Shown here: positions 24,901 to 36,912 of the stretch, piece by piece
Layout: the number at the start of each line of letters is the position of its first letter
Position numbering within the stretch: position 1 is the first letter of the stretch
Program-made: the position numbers and the translations under genes
NCBI GenBank assembly: GCA_028023455.1
Contig: JAQFVV010006221.1
Location: 9,157,011-9,221,010, forward strand
Direction of reading: 5' to 3'
From: Epiperipatus broadwayi
Taxonomy: Eukaryota > Onychophora > Udeonychophora > Euonychophora > Peripatidae
Length of the DNA stretch: 64,000 bases
The notes under the pieces: generated by a model
Told to the model about the DNA's origin: nothing
Seen by the model: the letters and a program-made list of their open reading frames with translations, nothing else
Databases searched by the model: none

Positions 24901-26290
24901 CATATGGAAAAACATACATTCACCAATCAGTTGACAGCCTTGCAGACAAACATTCACATGGATTATATATATATATACAATTATTGCTGTTATATAAAGA
25001 TATTTTATTTTATTTTAAATTATATTCAATAAGCTTACTTCAAATATTAATATATTTATGAAATTAAAATAATATATTTTCAACTAGAGAGTAGCATATA
25101 TAATTAATTTACTGATGAAAAATTGGCTAATAACTTATGTTTAGGTGCTTTTTACAACATCAATCTATAAATATTAATTAAGAAACTGAAAAAATATATT
25201 TTTAAAAAAAGCAGTTATATATATATAATATAAATTTTAAAATCAAGTAAAAGATTGTATTTTTGTATGTTAATTAATAAATAGTCATTGTAAAAAAAAC
25301 AACTTGATATATGTAAATAAAAGCATTTCAAATGATAGTTACATTCTACTTCTGCAATTGAGTTTACTAGGACAAATGTCATTCTTGCTAATTTGCCAAA
25401 GTCATTTTGTACAACCACTGCATCCAAATTGCTTACATATATAATTGTTGCACTTAAATTGAGAATCAATTCTAAAAAAAAATATGAAGACAATCTCTTT
25501 GTTATTATCATAAAATGTGTCTTAGTTGCAAAATAGAGAAATATAACTATCTTTAATATTAAAAAAATGAAACACTTTTCCCTCATAATCAAATCAAAGT
25601 TATTGAAAGATGAGTGATTTCATATGATTAATCTGCAAAGACTACAACCAATATATGATAGCATTACAAATGTTCATATGTCTTAAATTGACAATTTTTT
25701 TTTATAATTGAACAGGTATCCATCTTAAAACCTAGGTATGTCTGTATTTTTCAAACATCAAAATAGTCTGAATTTAGACTGCACAGTGTAAGTTTAATGC
25801 CCTTTTTTTTTCAGGTTTAGCAGCATCTCATAATGCTTGTAGTTTAAATATAAGTAATTTTCTCCATTTTTTTGCAAATTATGGCTATTTCTTTCTTATT
25901 TTTTTAGACAAATTTTATAATATTTATTGTAAATAATGATTACAATATTAAATAGCAAATTTATTTCATTATAATAACTGAGTGTAAGAAAGCAATCAAC
26001 TGACTCCAGTTTGAAGGTATTCTAAACAAAAATAATTTTATTTCTCCATTTTTTGTGATTTTATAGCTGTTTTTAATTTTTTTATATATATTATAAAACT
26101 TATTGTAAATAAGATTAATTTAAAAAAATAAATCTGGAATGATAATTATATAAAACAAATATTTTTTGGGAATGGTATGAGTCTCTATTATAAAATCATG
26201 TTGTAGACATTACAGGTTAAACATGACTCACATTTAAAATCCAGTGCATTAGATTTTAAAATTACAATTAAAAAAATTCTAAATTAATCC
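24901..26290. other. AT-rich DNA, no feature recognised
   Basis: Includes the longest unassigned frame on the minus strand apart from GALNT (125 codons, 25215-25592), which is hydrophobic and low-complexity with no family motif. I treat it as chance. Confidence 0.5.
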
Positions 26291-26297
26291 TAAAAAC

Positions 26298-26503
26298 AGT
26301 AATTATTTTTGCATTTTGTAAAAAAAAAAGCATATTTTTTATTATCTAACAGTTTCAACTGTCTAGCTGTCTTTTTCAGGAATCTTTTATATATATACAA
26401 CTTTCAATTAAAAATATATAAAAATCTTTGAAGAAAATTGCTAGATAATTGAAACTGTTAGATAATAAGATATGATTTTTTAAAAGTGCAAAAATAATTG
26501 GCA
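26298..26503. repeat. Long hairpin related to the 1.3-kb foldback
   Basis: TAATTATTTTTGCATTTTGT and ATTATCTAACAGTTTCAACT on the left with complements on the right. TCTAACAGTTTCAACTG is shared with the arms at 1404-1420, so this is a decayed member that has lost its CTGATGA. Confidence 0.55.
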
Positions 26504-26901
26504 AAGAATATTTTTAGAATAAACAATAAAAAGGCGAAAAGTTAAATTTTATAAATGATATAATTGGCAACATTATTTATTACAAAGTTAGAACATGCAA
26601 TAGAAAGTCTAACTTTATTGAAAGTGAAATATTTTTTTCAATTTCATAATTAGATTATAATTATCATCTATTTATTTCTAATTTCCCTCAATACAAATTC
26701 TAATTTTCAACTCAATATAAAAATATGAAAATATGAATTATAATGTGAATATATCTTATATGTACATATGTATCACAAGATTAAAATATGCTTTTATATT
26801 TTCATGGACCTTAAAGTATCTGAGTAAGGAAAAATAAATTATAATGAAACCTCTATTCATTGTCCTTGCATATATTGTTTCTTTTTTTTTTTTTCATATG
26901 T

Positions 26902-27032
26902 AATATTTATTAAGAATATGTGCCTGAAAAAAATGACAGTAGGGACCTGTCATTTTTTCAGGCGCATATTCTTAATGTTGTAGCCTTAATAAATATTATG
27001 TTAAGTAACGAGTATGCACTTTATAAATATAA
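26902..27032. mobile_element. Short hairpin retroposon inserted in a SINE tail
   Basis: A 131-bp relative of the 56.1-kb element: hairpin around AGTAGGGACCTG with arms TTAAGAATATGTGCCTGAAA and complement, then GCCTTAATAAATATTATGTT and a tail ending TATGCACTTTATAAATATAA. The 13-bp TSD TTTTTTCATATGT (26889-26901 and 27033-27045) is the 3' tail of a tRNA-Gly-like SINE, so the hairpin is the younger insertion. Confidence 0.83.
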
Positions 27033-27045
27033 TTTTTTCATATGT

Positions 27046-27122
27046 CAAAGCGTTGACTGGGAAGCGAACACAGGCTGGCTGCTTGGAAGGCAGCTACGCT
27101 AACCGCTAGGCCACCAACGCTT
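27046..27122 (-). mobile_element. tRNA-Gly(UCC)-like SINE, tail split by a hairpin element
   Basis: The best-preserved tRNA-Gly(UCC)-like copy. Acceptor GCGTTGG pairs with TCAACGC, the anticodon loop is CTTCCAA, and the T-arm is partly decayed. Its 3' tail (poly-T plus CATATG in plus orientation) occurs twice, at 26889-26901 and 27033-27045, because a hairpin element inserted there. The outer part of the tail therefore lies at about 26882-26901. Confidence 0.8.
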
Positions 27123-27129
27123 GAATCTA

Positions 27130-30100
27130 ATTTTTACCTTTTTTTGACTATGAAATTGAAAACCCAGTAGAAACATTCACATTTGTTTTTTCATATCTAT
27201 AATTTATATCCCCAAACCTTTAACAAACACTAGATAAAGGTTTCACTGTAATTTTATTAATTAAAAATTAAAATCAAAGCAAAACAGTAAAATTTATGTA
27301 AAGTCAGTAACATAGAATTGTGTTCAAAGAGTAAGAAAACTTGATCCATATATTAAAAAAGAAAAAACTGTGATTTTATTGGATAAAATGTAATGATTGA
27401 TATATTGAGCAGAATTCTGTAACTAAATATTTTAATTTTTTTATTCTATATAATCATGCTCATCATTTATTGCATAATTTTAATAAAATGAAATTTATAA
27501 ATTAGAAAAAATAAAAAAGGAAAAAAAAATTGACCACATAGTGCTTTTACTAAAATCAATCTATTCTGGAATTTAGTAATTATATATACAAGATTTCTTA
27601 TTTTCTTTTAAAAAATGTAAAATAGGTCCAATTAGTAATTTCTTCAACAATTATTCAGATTTTTTGTCTTTTGAAAACTCTATTTAAGTAATATAGCTGG
27701 GTTGTTCCTCATTGATGTCAAACGTTCACACTTGATTACCATTTGAAAAATAAATACTGCAATTATAAAAATATAAAAAAATACTTTTTTTTCACAACAA
27801 ATTCAAAAATCTTGATAATGAAATAATTATTATACTTATTCCACTACATTTAATAATTTTTTTTTTAAAAAAAAGAAAAGAATACTGTGAATTAACCAAT
27901 AGATGTACTCAAAAGAATACGTAAAAATTTCAATTCATCATTTTTACTGAGATTAAAGATTATAATTAAAGATATGTTTAACTTAAACTTTACTTATGGA
28001 TATAAAGTTAATTTATTTTATCAAAAACTACTCAAAATTAGGATTTAGATGCAAGAGCTTTACAAATGACCCCCCCCCCCCCCACAAAAAAAATGCATTA
28101 ACGACACACATTAGAACATATTGAGATATTATTCAATGTATTCCTTGCGATTGTAAAAATAGCATGTATATTTTGAAATCATGATAATTTTATATATATA
28201 TAAATATTTCCAGATATAATTCTCTAAATTAAAAATATTCTGTTCAGTTTCAAAACTTAAATTATTTGTAAAACAGCAATGGCACTGTTCTGGACAATAA
28301 ACAATTTTTCTAATTTATACACATATTTAATATGCATGCTATTATAATATATATACATAGTTAACATTTTATGTCATACTAAAAAATATTTATATGAAGA
28401 ACTATATAATGATTTGCCTAACAAAAGAGATCTGATTGGTCAAAATGTAACTTGGAAGTCATTATTATGTTTTTGTCGTTACGTTCAAAATATAAGAATA
28501 AGCTATTAATGACAAATAATATTGTGTATTAGTAAAAAAATTAAGGAGCTAAAAGGTGAATATATATATATTTCAAATATTAAATTTAAAGTTTCTGTCA
28601 AAGAATACGCAAAATATAATTTAGGTCTAGTTGTATGTTTTCTCTAGACATTGATAGAGCCATTATACGTACATTAAAGTACACCAGGAGTACCTAATCA
28701 ATAAGTTTGTTTGTTTGGGTTTTTTTTTTTCATGAAACAAAAAAGGAAATAATATATTTGAAAACATTAAAATAATATTATGTATTTAGAAAATAAGTTT
28801 GAAATTAATATGCTTGATAATAGACAATACTTGAAAACAAAAAATTTAATTAAAAACATAAAATTAAAATTATTTTGAAAGCAAATCTAAAGTAATTGAC
28901 AGCCAATAAATCAATGATGCAGGTATATTTTTAAACCAAACAAAGATAACAATCCATTTATATATTCAATCAATTCACAATCCTTAAATTTCCATGGAAA
29001 ACATTATGTGCAGAGAATGTTATGAATATTGTTGAGAAACACAATGAACAAAAAACGGCAATGCTGTCCTTCTGTTGCTTATCACTTGGCTATAAAAGCT
29101 TTTCAATAACATTTTAAATAGATATCACATGAAAGATTAAAAGTATTAATTGCACTTTGTGGAAAATCACATGTGTTGAAGCACCATTATAAGTTCTAAT
29201 ATTATAGCATCACTCAGTGGTGAAAAATGAAATTAACAATTATAGCTTACCTACAATTTTATTAAATGAACATTTTGGCTTTTTTATTTTTTTTTTTGCT
29301 ATAAATATAATTAATTTTCCCCACTTTGTGAATTTAAATTTTTTTTATACATTTCATTCAAATTATTGCACAAAATTTTGCTTCACAACAAATATAAGGA
29401 GACTGATATTGTATGGGATTTAAATTTCTTATGGGTTTACTGCTAATGTCATATAAGATTTCATTTATGAATTTATTAAGATCAATTACTCCTTATGAAC
29501 ATACTCTACTTTTTATATTCATGTGCTTTTTGGTTTTCTAATTCAATTATGTTTGCTCCCACTACTAATTTAATTTCTTCTGGAAGGTTTGTCTTCTGAC
29601 TAAATTGTAGTATTTTCATGTTTTCAAACCAATTATTTGTTTCCCAAATTATAGTCCATTTGCAAATTTCAGTTTTGTTTTCTAAAAAAGTTAGATTATT
29701 TTCATTTTTTCAAACATATTATAATTCATTATTTTGTTTTGTTTTTCAGTTTTTATGAAAAAAATAAAAATTAATTTATTGATTAGATTATTCTGGTATA
29801 ATATGGTAACTATACGGTAGCTCCACATACAGGTAGAGCATACATGTAACTGGCACCAATTAATAAGAAAATAATTAATAATAATTTAAATATTTATTGA
29901 AAAGTGATTATTATGAATAATGTTTGTTAAAAAATGCATTTATAAAATAAGTTTATGTAATAATTATGGATTTATGATGATTGATATAAAGTATTAGATG
30001 TCTGTATTTAATACCTTTAATTAATAGAAAAAAAAAACTATTCAGTTTATTATTGTGTCTATTATCATACATAATTAAATATTTTTTAAACATCTAGTAG

Positions 30101-30787
30101 CATAAGATAAACCAACTTTATTATTATACTGGACTCCCTAAGTCAAATTCGGTCCATGTTAATTTTACTCACGATCCCTTACAAATTATTTGGATTTTTT
30201 AAACCATTAACAATATTACTAATTCATTTGCATGAAGAAATTTTAAGATTGTCATCTCTTCCCAATGCCCCACTGCCATTTAAAAAGACACTATCTTACC
30301 AAAACACTGTTTGTGCACAAAATAAAAATGTACATGCTATAAAAGAGAAGATATTGATGGTGCCTAGCAATAAAAAATGATTTAGGTAAGGAGCATTCAC
30401 TAAAAGACTTAGCTAGATGAAATATCTCTTGTGAGCACTATCCGATTCCATATATAATAACATTAATCACTACATTATCGAGAATAACTATTTAAGAGTT
30501 ATAATTCAAATCTTATTATATTTTGAAGTAACATTCTGCAGAGGACAATGAATTAAAAAAATACTAAGAAGGAAAGCTTAAAAAAATATTCAAGGATTAA
30601 TAAAATAATAAACCCATTAATATATTAATCACACCTTAAGATATATATAAATTTCATACTTGGAATAAGTATTATCAAATTATTATCACTAACTATTTGT
30701 GTAAATTGTGTAATTCATATTTATAATATTTAAACAGTAAAATAACATTTGTAAGTGTTTAAAGGTAATAAATATCCTAATTAATAT
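27130..30787. other. AT-rich DNA with one possible coding fossil
   Basis: Mostly featureless. On the minus strand about 29500-29700 stays open for some 60 codons (NLTFLENKTEICKWTIIW ... LPEEIKLVVGANIIELENQK) and looks more protein-like than its surroundings. It may be a mobile-element remnant; I cannot assign it. Confidence 0.35.
28069..28083 (+). repeat. Poly-C run
   Basis: A run of about 14 C. Similar C or G runs occur at about 46302-46313 (G), 52585-52595 (C), 59290-59300 (G) and 59825-59835 (C). They stand out against the AT-rich background. Confidence 0.85.
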
Positions 30788-30794
30788 AAAATAT

Positions 30795-30899
30795 GTCAAG
30801 CGTTGTTATCCGAGAGGTCAACGCAGCCGCCTTGCAAGCAAGCAGTTGGTTGCAGACGGTTGTTGCGGATTCGCCTCCCGGCCGATGCTATGACATATG
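30795..30899 (+). mobile_element. tRNA-Gly-like SINE, long variable-arm subfamily
   Basis: CAAGCGTTGTTATCCGAGAG to TATGACATATG. Box B is GATTCGCCTCC. Only a short 7-bp AT-rich repeat (AAAATAT) flanks it. Confidence 0.82.
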
Positions 30900-32005
30900 A
30901 AAATATATATATAAAGTATATTTATAATACAGATTTAATTTATTGTATCATTAAAAATCTATTATCTAAAAATTTATGGTTATGATGTTATTCTACTGAT
31001 TAATACAGATATGTGGAAATCATGGATAAGGTAGTATTGATGAAACTTAAAAATAGATATCTGCTACAGGTTTTGTGACTAACTAGCAGTCTACTTATTA
31101 TTCTTTTATTGAGGCCTATATATAAAATAAAACTAACATTTAATATATTCATGATTTATGTGTAAATTAACAATAGAATTCAACTTAAAATTTAATTAAT
31201 TTAAATTACTTCAAAGCATTATTTAGTAATAGTTTTAATAGTTTTAATTTAGAAGTCTATTGATTAATTTTTCTTATAACAAAGAGAAAAAAAAAGTGCT
31301 TAAAAATATAATCAGCAAAATATAAATTCCTACTTAATTAGAACTCGGTACTGTTTTAATTTTGAGAAATCATAAAGAAATTATAATCATTTGAAATAGG
31401 ATTGAAAATTGTTCATTGTTTTTATAAACTTTTTTTTTAAAAATAACATTTCCTTTTAAATATTATTTTTTTAACAAGAAAACTAGACCTTTTTAAAGAT
31501 ATGTTAGATATAAAATAACTTAAAAAATTTCTTTGAATAAACTCGGAAATCCTCCTTCACTCTCCTCTCCAAGCTATAATTATAGAATTTTGTTTCATAA
31601 TATCCTTCGTCAATTAAAAAATAATTGCATTAATTTTGTTATTACTGAAGATTCCGAGTATGCATTTAAGCATTAAAATGTAAATAATCCATAACATGAA
31701 AATGTATAGATTAAATTCAAGAATATATATCTAAATGTAATGCTAAAATCTCTGCCCTGAGACAAGTTGAGATAATTAGGCATCAGAATATTGTGGTCAA
31801 GCAATAACATATGACCAGTAGTCAGTATATTCATTTATGAATAGTTTTTCCTTAAATAAACACTAATAATGATAATAAAAAAAATTATATATATATAGAA
31901 ATGTATGCCCAAGTATAGACATTATTTAAAAACTATTAGTATGAAAAATGGTTTCGCCAAAGTACTGAATTTAGTATTATTAAACATAGCATTAAAGTAA
32001 ATGTA

Positions 32006-32620
32006 CCGTATTTACCCGGCATATAGGACACAGTGGCTTATAAGACACATCCTTTTTTATACACATTTTTAAGAAAAATAATAATTTTCTACATTTTTTT
32101 ATGAATTTCCATAATGATTTATTAAAACCGGCTAAAAACCAGCCCCTGCGTTTTTTCCTGTCCTGTAAATATTGAAAATGTGGGGGTTTAATTTTTTTTT
32201 TTTGTACTAATTTTATAGTTATTTATGTCTACAAAAAAATATAACTATAGAACACCATAGTTAGGTATGTTTTAATCTTCATCCTCAAAACCAATAAATT
32301 CATCTCAAGTGTTGAACATTTTAAGGATTGCCACCTTGTGGATAGATTTATATTTTTGCGAGAACTTTTTTCATATATTTTAACTATTTAATTTTAACAT
32401 AATTTTTTAAAAACTATGAGAATATTAAATTATTTTGAATGTTTTGCTCTGGTATTGATATGATTATGAGAGTATATATATATATTAGTATGACTATGTG
32501 GTGTAGCTATATATAGCTTACATGCATACTTATATAAATGTGTATTTATAAATATTTTTTGTTTCATAAAAGAACAAAATTCAATAGAATACTTATATAT
32601 TAATATAAACCAGAAGTTTT
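32006..32620 (+). repeat. Pogo/Tigger-like repeat, left end (decayed)
   Basis: GTACCGTATTTACCCGGCAT, ATAGGACACAGTGGCTTATA and AGACACATCC form a terminal sequence resembling pogo-like mariners (GTATAAGACGCA type). A GTGGGGGTTTAA motif at 32180 fits too. A matching inverted right end was not found; the GCGCATAAGATGCA piece near 32770 may be a trace. The right boundary is uncertain. Confidence 0.4.
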
Positions 32621-32630
32621 AGACATTGAA

Positions 32631-32734
32631 TTTTTTTTTTCTTTGTGTCATAGCATCAGCCAGGAAGTGAACCCGCTAACCCGGGACAAGTGCTTGTAAA
32701 GCAACTGTCGCTGATTTCTCGACCACCAATGCAT
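32631..32734 (-). mobile_element. tRNA-Gly-like SINE, minus strand
   Basis: Poly-T, then TGTCATAGCATC and a minus-strand tRNA-like head ending CGACCACCAATGCAT. The TSD GACATTGAA is at 32622-32630 and 32735-32743. It lies inside or next to a pogo-like repeat that starts near 32006. Confidence 0.84.
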
Positions 32735-33035
32735 GACATTGAAATTTCAGCTCATAATTTTGATTACCTGCGCATAAGATGCATTACATATTTTAGGCTT
32801 ACTTTGAGAGGGGAAAAAGTATGTCAAATATACCAGCAAATATGGTCAATAAAAGAAAATAGGCCAATTCTAATGGCAGTAAAAATATAAATGTATAATC
32901 CACATTTCATTGTCTGTGAAATCAAAAATAAAATGATATACAGCTTTGCTCAAAGGCTTGAATTTTAAATGAAGTTTAATTCCTCTGATAAGTGCAGAAA
33001 TAAGGGTGAATTTTATAAAACATTTATATGTATTC

Positions 33036-33151
33036 ATCAATTGTTAGCTGAGAGGTCAGCACAGCTGCCTTGCAAGCAAGCAGTTGGTTGCAGACGGTTG
33101 TTGCGGGTTCGCCTCCCGGCCAATGCTATGATATATGGAAAAAAAAAAAAA
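33036..33151 (+). mobile_element. tRNA-Gly-like SINE, long variable-arm subfamily
   Basis: ATCAATTGTTAGCTGAGAGG to GCCAATGCTATGATATATGG plus A-tail, box B GGTTCGCCTCC. The 5' end has a few substitutions and no TSD is evident. Confidence 0.82.
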
Positions 33152-33681
33152 TTTAAACAAAATAAATATTTTCACCTTCCTTTCTTTCAAGATGTAAATA
33201 TAAATTTTAGCGAAAAACTTTATAACTGATACTCTTTTCTGTTTAATCATATTGCAACATTTACAATAACCTGCATCAATATATAGGCTTTTCAAAAGAA
33301 AGCACCCAGAAGCATACACTCTCGATTTCATTTTTAATGCAAAAAAAAAGTTTATTATAGAATACAAATTTAAACTTCCAATTGTATAAAAACCCAACTG
33401 CAGAAAAAAAATATGTTAAAATTATTAATTAAAATAAATGGTTAAATAAAAAGCAGTAAAAGAAATTTTCTATTCGGTTTAAACCCAAAATATTACTATT
33501 TTCAGTTCATTATTACCATTCATCACAACATTATCATTATATTATAACTTTTTGGCAATACTATTATTAAAGTAGTCACAATTGGTTTGAATGCAAAAGT
33601 GAAAATGATGAATATTTTTATATAATGGGATTTTTATTATTAACAACATATACCTGGCTTATATAAACGCCATCTTTTTTT

Positions 33682-34477
33682 TTTTAATTGGTTGCTTTAA
33701 CAAATTTCTTTTAAAGATTTAATGTAAATTAAATAAAAGATTTTAATATTATACAAATAAATGTGAGACTAATTGATTGCTTTTTTTTTTTCTTCATATG
33801 TCATAGCATTGGCCGAGAAGTGAACCCGCAAACCCAGGACAACTGCTTGTAAGGCAGCTGCGCTGACCACTCGACCACCAGCACTTGACTAATTGATAGC
33901 TTTATCATTTTTTACTTGTTTTGAATAAAATGCTTGTAATCAAATTAAACCTCTAAATTAAAATTTAAATTTTTAAATATACATGTTATATTTATTTGCT
34001 ATGTAAATTTGACAGTGCTATAGACAACTATTAATGGTAGAATTAGTGCGAACTACACTATATCAAATTATATGCCTTCAATTATACACTAACCAAAACT
34101 AAATTTAAATAAAGTCCTATAACATCTATTTTTTTCTCTCATAAATATCACATTTCAAACATGAATTTATGTCCTGTAATCACATTTTCATCACAATTTA
34201 AATACTATACTTATTCAATTCAGTACTGTAGTTAAAAGTGACATGTATTGATTTTCCAAGCATTTTTTTATTAACGGCGGAATTAGCTCCTTCCCATAAA
34301 ATATGCTTAACAATAAAAATTATGAATTATTAAATATAGAGGATGTAATTACTTCCTTTGAATAAAATACTCGTAATATAAATTACAGTTTAGTTAGGTA
34401 TAGTTACTTATTAATTTTTTTTTTCGATGCTGTTAAATTTGTTGTTTTTTGTAATTTGTTAAAGCAACCAATTAAAA
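33682..34477. mobile_element. MITE-like element with 25-bp terminal inverted repeats
   Basis: TTTTAATTGGTTGCTTTAAC then AAATT (33682-33706) is exactly inverted at 34453-34477. Body motifs GATTTTAATATTATACAAAT, CTAACCAAAACTAAATTTAA and ATATCACATTTCAAACATGA are shared with a second, partial copy at about 24650-24900. It contains a SINE insertion (33781-33886). No coding sequence. Confidence 0.65.
33781..33886 (-). mobile_element. tRNA-Gly-like SINE inserted in a TIR element
   Basis: Minus-strand copy flanked by GACTAATTGATTGC (33767-33780) and GACTAATTGATAGC (33887-33900), a 14-bp TSD with one mismatch. It lies inside the TIR element at 33682-34477, so it is younger than that element. Confidence 0.87.
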
Positions 34478-34582
34478 TAAATTAAAGCAACCAATTAAAA
34501 TAAAGTAAATTAAAACAACCAATTAAAATAAAGTAAATTAAAGCAACCAATTAAAATAAAGTAAATAAAAACAACCAATTAA
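34459..34582. repeat. 28-bp tandem repeat from a transposon end
   Basis: About five near-identical units of AAAGCAACCAATTAAAATAA with AGTAAATT. The unit is the right terminal inverted repeat of the 33.7-kb element plus a few bases, amplified outward. Not a CRISPR: units are contiguous with no unique spacers. Confidence 0.8.
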
Positions 34583-34589
34583 GCAGCAT

Positions 34590-35764
34590 ACATTCATTCA
34601 GACAATAGACAAAATAGGGATTTTATTTAAGAAATAGATTTTTTAAATCTTCTATTTTTACTTTTAATCATTACTAATCTGCAATTAATTGCAATTACAA
34701 TCAATTGATTTGCTACAATTTTCATTTTCTTTAAAAACTATACAAAATTAATATCTGTGAAATATATTTCAGTTGAAGTCATATTAATAAATAATAAAAC
34801 TAAGAATTTAAGCATCCTTTTTATTACTCATTTGTAAGAATATTTTTGTTATCCAATATATTTGTTTAAATAGATTGCCCTTATATATACAATAATAAAG
34901 AGTGCATCTTTATGAATCCCCTCATTTATAATTATAACTTTTATATTTGGATTGTTTCATAGCAGTAGAATTTAAATAGCTTGAAAGAACCATTATGCAT
35001 CATCATAATTATTAGTTAAAACATTTATGTCAATAAATATACATATAGCAATTTTTTTTTAATTTTGTAGATATGATTTTGAGTCCATTCAAACATTTAT
35101 TAATATTATAACAATTTACATTTTGTGATATCCTCTTTAAATGATGTCAATATGTAATTTTTAATTTTACAATCCTTGTGAAATATACTTGCCTATTACT
35201 TTTTTTTTTGAAATTATAAAACTCTTTAAAATATAAATGATGTGCACTAACATATTAACTAGTATCTAACACATCTAAATTATACTTTCATAGATATAAT
35301 TTTTGAGAACAATATCTCAGATATACTCCTTAATTGATTTTTAAAAAAAAGAATTGAATAATGTTACTAAAATAAATACTGGTCTATATTTTCTTTTGTA
35401 AAATAAAAATGTTAGTTGTACTTTTTAAAACATGCATATTTATTTACACAATATATTAAGCTTTGTTCTAAGGAAAATATACTGTCTTGCATTTATACAG
35501 TATTTAATTTTGAAAAATATAAGGTATATATATTATGTAAGTTAACAAGAAAAATATATACTATAATCAAGTTATACAGCCCTACTTTAAACAAGAAGTA
35601 TAAATATTTAAATATAACTAAATGTGTCAAAACCTACCATATTATAATATATAATTTACTAATTACTTAATAAAAGAAATTTCTATTTTTAAAATATTAA
35701 AATAAATTATAAAAATTTGAAGTTTACAAACAAGATAATTAATTTAGCTTACAGCTATAAAAAC
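34590..35764. other. GALNT intron start, AT-rich
   Basis: Downstream (minus-strand) side of the GALNT exon. No second exon with the expected FHNEAW-type block was found here or further down. Confidence 0.5.
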
Positions 35765-35770
35765 ACTTAC
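35765..35770 (-). promoter_or_regulatory. 5' splice donor of the GALNT exon
   Basis: The sequence AAAGA|GTAAGT on the minus strand is a consensus donor. Reading through it gives an immediate in-frame TAA, which explains why the open frame ends here although the conserved protein block continues in all family members. Confidence 0.85.
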
Positions 35771-36309
35771 TCTTTCTCCCTGGGGTCAGGTACACTTCTA
35801 TGTATTGAAATCATATCACTAATGTACTGATTAAAGGCATTCTTTTGCCAACCTTCATCTACTATCTTCTGTTGTTCAGCAGTAAGATTTTTTAAAACAA
35901 CTGGTTTCCCTGATTCTCCTGGGCCATTTGGATCTTTTTTATAATTGACATTATATAATTGTGGTGCAGGAATAACTGCATTAGCGGGTCCTTCAACTTT
36001 TTTTATATCATTATCCTTTGCAGTAGTAGTAGTAATTAGCTCATCAAGATTATCCTTATGAATAGGAACAAACCTAATTGATGAGTCTTTAACAGGATTA
36101 ATTTTATTATCCACATCCTCTTTTTCCACTCTATTAATTTTTTCACGCATCTCTACATGATGATCTGAATCCAGGCCTGGATCACCCGCATCGGTCCGAA
36201 TGTGAAGTTTATCTCCATAAGCTAAAAGAAACACTACAAGAAACCATGCTGCAGGAAAAAAGATAATTGCTTTAAATAGCAACGATCGTCGTCTTAGAAA
36301 TAATGCCAT
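35771..36309 (-). CDS. Polypeptide N-acetylgalactosaminyltransferase (GALNT), first coding exon
   Basis: This exon encodes the N-terminus of a Golgi type II membrane enzyme that starts mucin-type O-glycosylation by moving GalNAc from UDP-GalNAc to Ser/Thr. The sequence shows a short Arg-rich cytosolic tail (residues 1-11, RRR at 6-8), one membrane anchor (about 12-31) and a charged luminal stem (32-150). The family-typical block before the catalytic domain follows: PGESGKPV at 130-137, then WQKNAFNQYISDMISIHRS (154-172) and VPDPRE. There is an NLT sequon at 141. The ATG sits in a good context (AGCGATGG). The open frame stops at once after a GTAAGT donor whose G is at 35770, so the exon ends at 35771 in phase 2 after 179 full codons. 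The glycosyltransferase and ricin-lectin domains must lie on later exons; none was recognised at lower coordinates, so the intron is probably longer than the window. Family assignment is firm, paralogue is not. Confidence 0.88.
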
Positions 36310-36391
36310 CGCTTAGTAAAAACTTATATTTAAGGCTTATTATAAGCACCTCCTTAATATACTCCAATTTGATCACAGAATTCATTCACAC
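36310..36391 (-). other. 5' UTR part of the GALNT exon, with splice acceptor
   Basis: Read on the minus strand, a T-rich tract ends in CACTTTTAG|GTGTGAATG. This is a good 3' splice site, placing the exon start at 36391 and leaving about 82 nt of 5' UTR before the ATG at 36309. At least one upstream non-coding exon and the promoter should lie at higher coordinates; I could not recognise them. A SINE sits in this upstream intron. Confidence 0.7.
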
Positions 36392-36528
36392 CTAAAAGTG
36401 TAAAACAAAAAAATAAACATTAAGATAAAATCTAGGCAAATAAAATGGATATAATGTAAAAATAATATTCATGACTACTATAAAATATATAATTTAAAAA
36501 TAGCATACTTTTTTAACAAAAATATTAT

Positions 36529-36640
36529 AATTTTTTTTTTTTCCCATATGTCATAGCATCGGCTGGGAGACGAACCCGCAACAACCATCTGCAACCAACT
36601 GCTTGCTTGCAAGATGGTTGCGCTGACCTCTCGACTACAT
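36529..36640 (-). mobile_element. tRNA-Gly-like SINE upstream of the GALNT exon, 5' end missing
   Basis: Poly-T, CCCATATGTCATAGCATCGG and the long variable arm are present, but the tRNA head stops at CTCTCGACTAC: the first 12-15 nt are replaced by local AT-rich sequence. It sits about 140 bp upstream of the GALNT splice acceptor. Confidence 0.8.
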
Positions 36641-36912
36641 TTTAATCACAAATATATACAGTTTCATATACAATACCTCCATAATATTTGAACATGCAAA
36701 ATACTTCCATTTATTATTAGCATTACCAGAATGAATATAATATTAGTGTGTGCTGTTTGTGCAACATGTGCATAAAATTTGCTTATAATCTTTTAAAATT
36801 TAAGCCTTTGCAATTTTAAAATGTTAACAATTTACATACAAATTCTTGATGTGGAGAATTCTTTATGGCATCCTTAGCAAAGATACAATGCTGGATTATT
36901 AGAATATCCAAA

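Noticed and set aside
25215-25592. 125-codon open frame on the minus strand
   Set aside because: Hydrophobic, low-complexity translation typical of AT-rich DNA, no domain motif and no splice or start context beyond chance.
27046-27122. Functional tRNA-Gly(UCC) gene
   Set aside because: The T-arm and D-arm are altered, and the sequence carries the family 3' tail, so it is a SINE copy.
33056-33397. 113-codon minus-strand frame
   Set aside because: It runs through a SINE (its C-terminus is translated antisense SINE), so it is a chance frame.
34459-34582. CRISPR-like 28-bp repeats
   Set aside because: Units are contiguous without unique spacers, derive from a transposon end, and the genome is eukaryotic.
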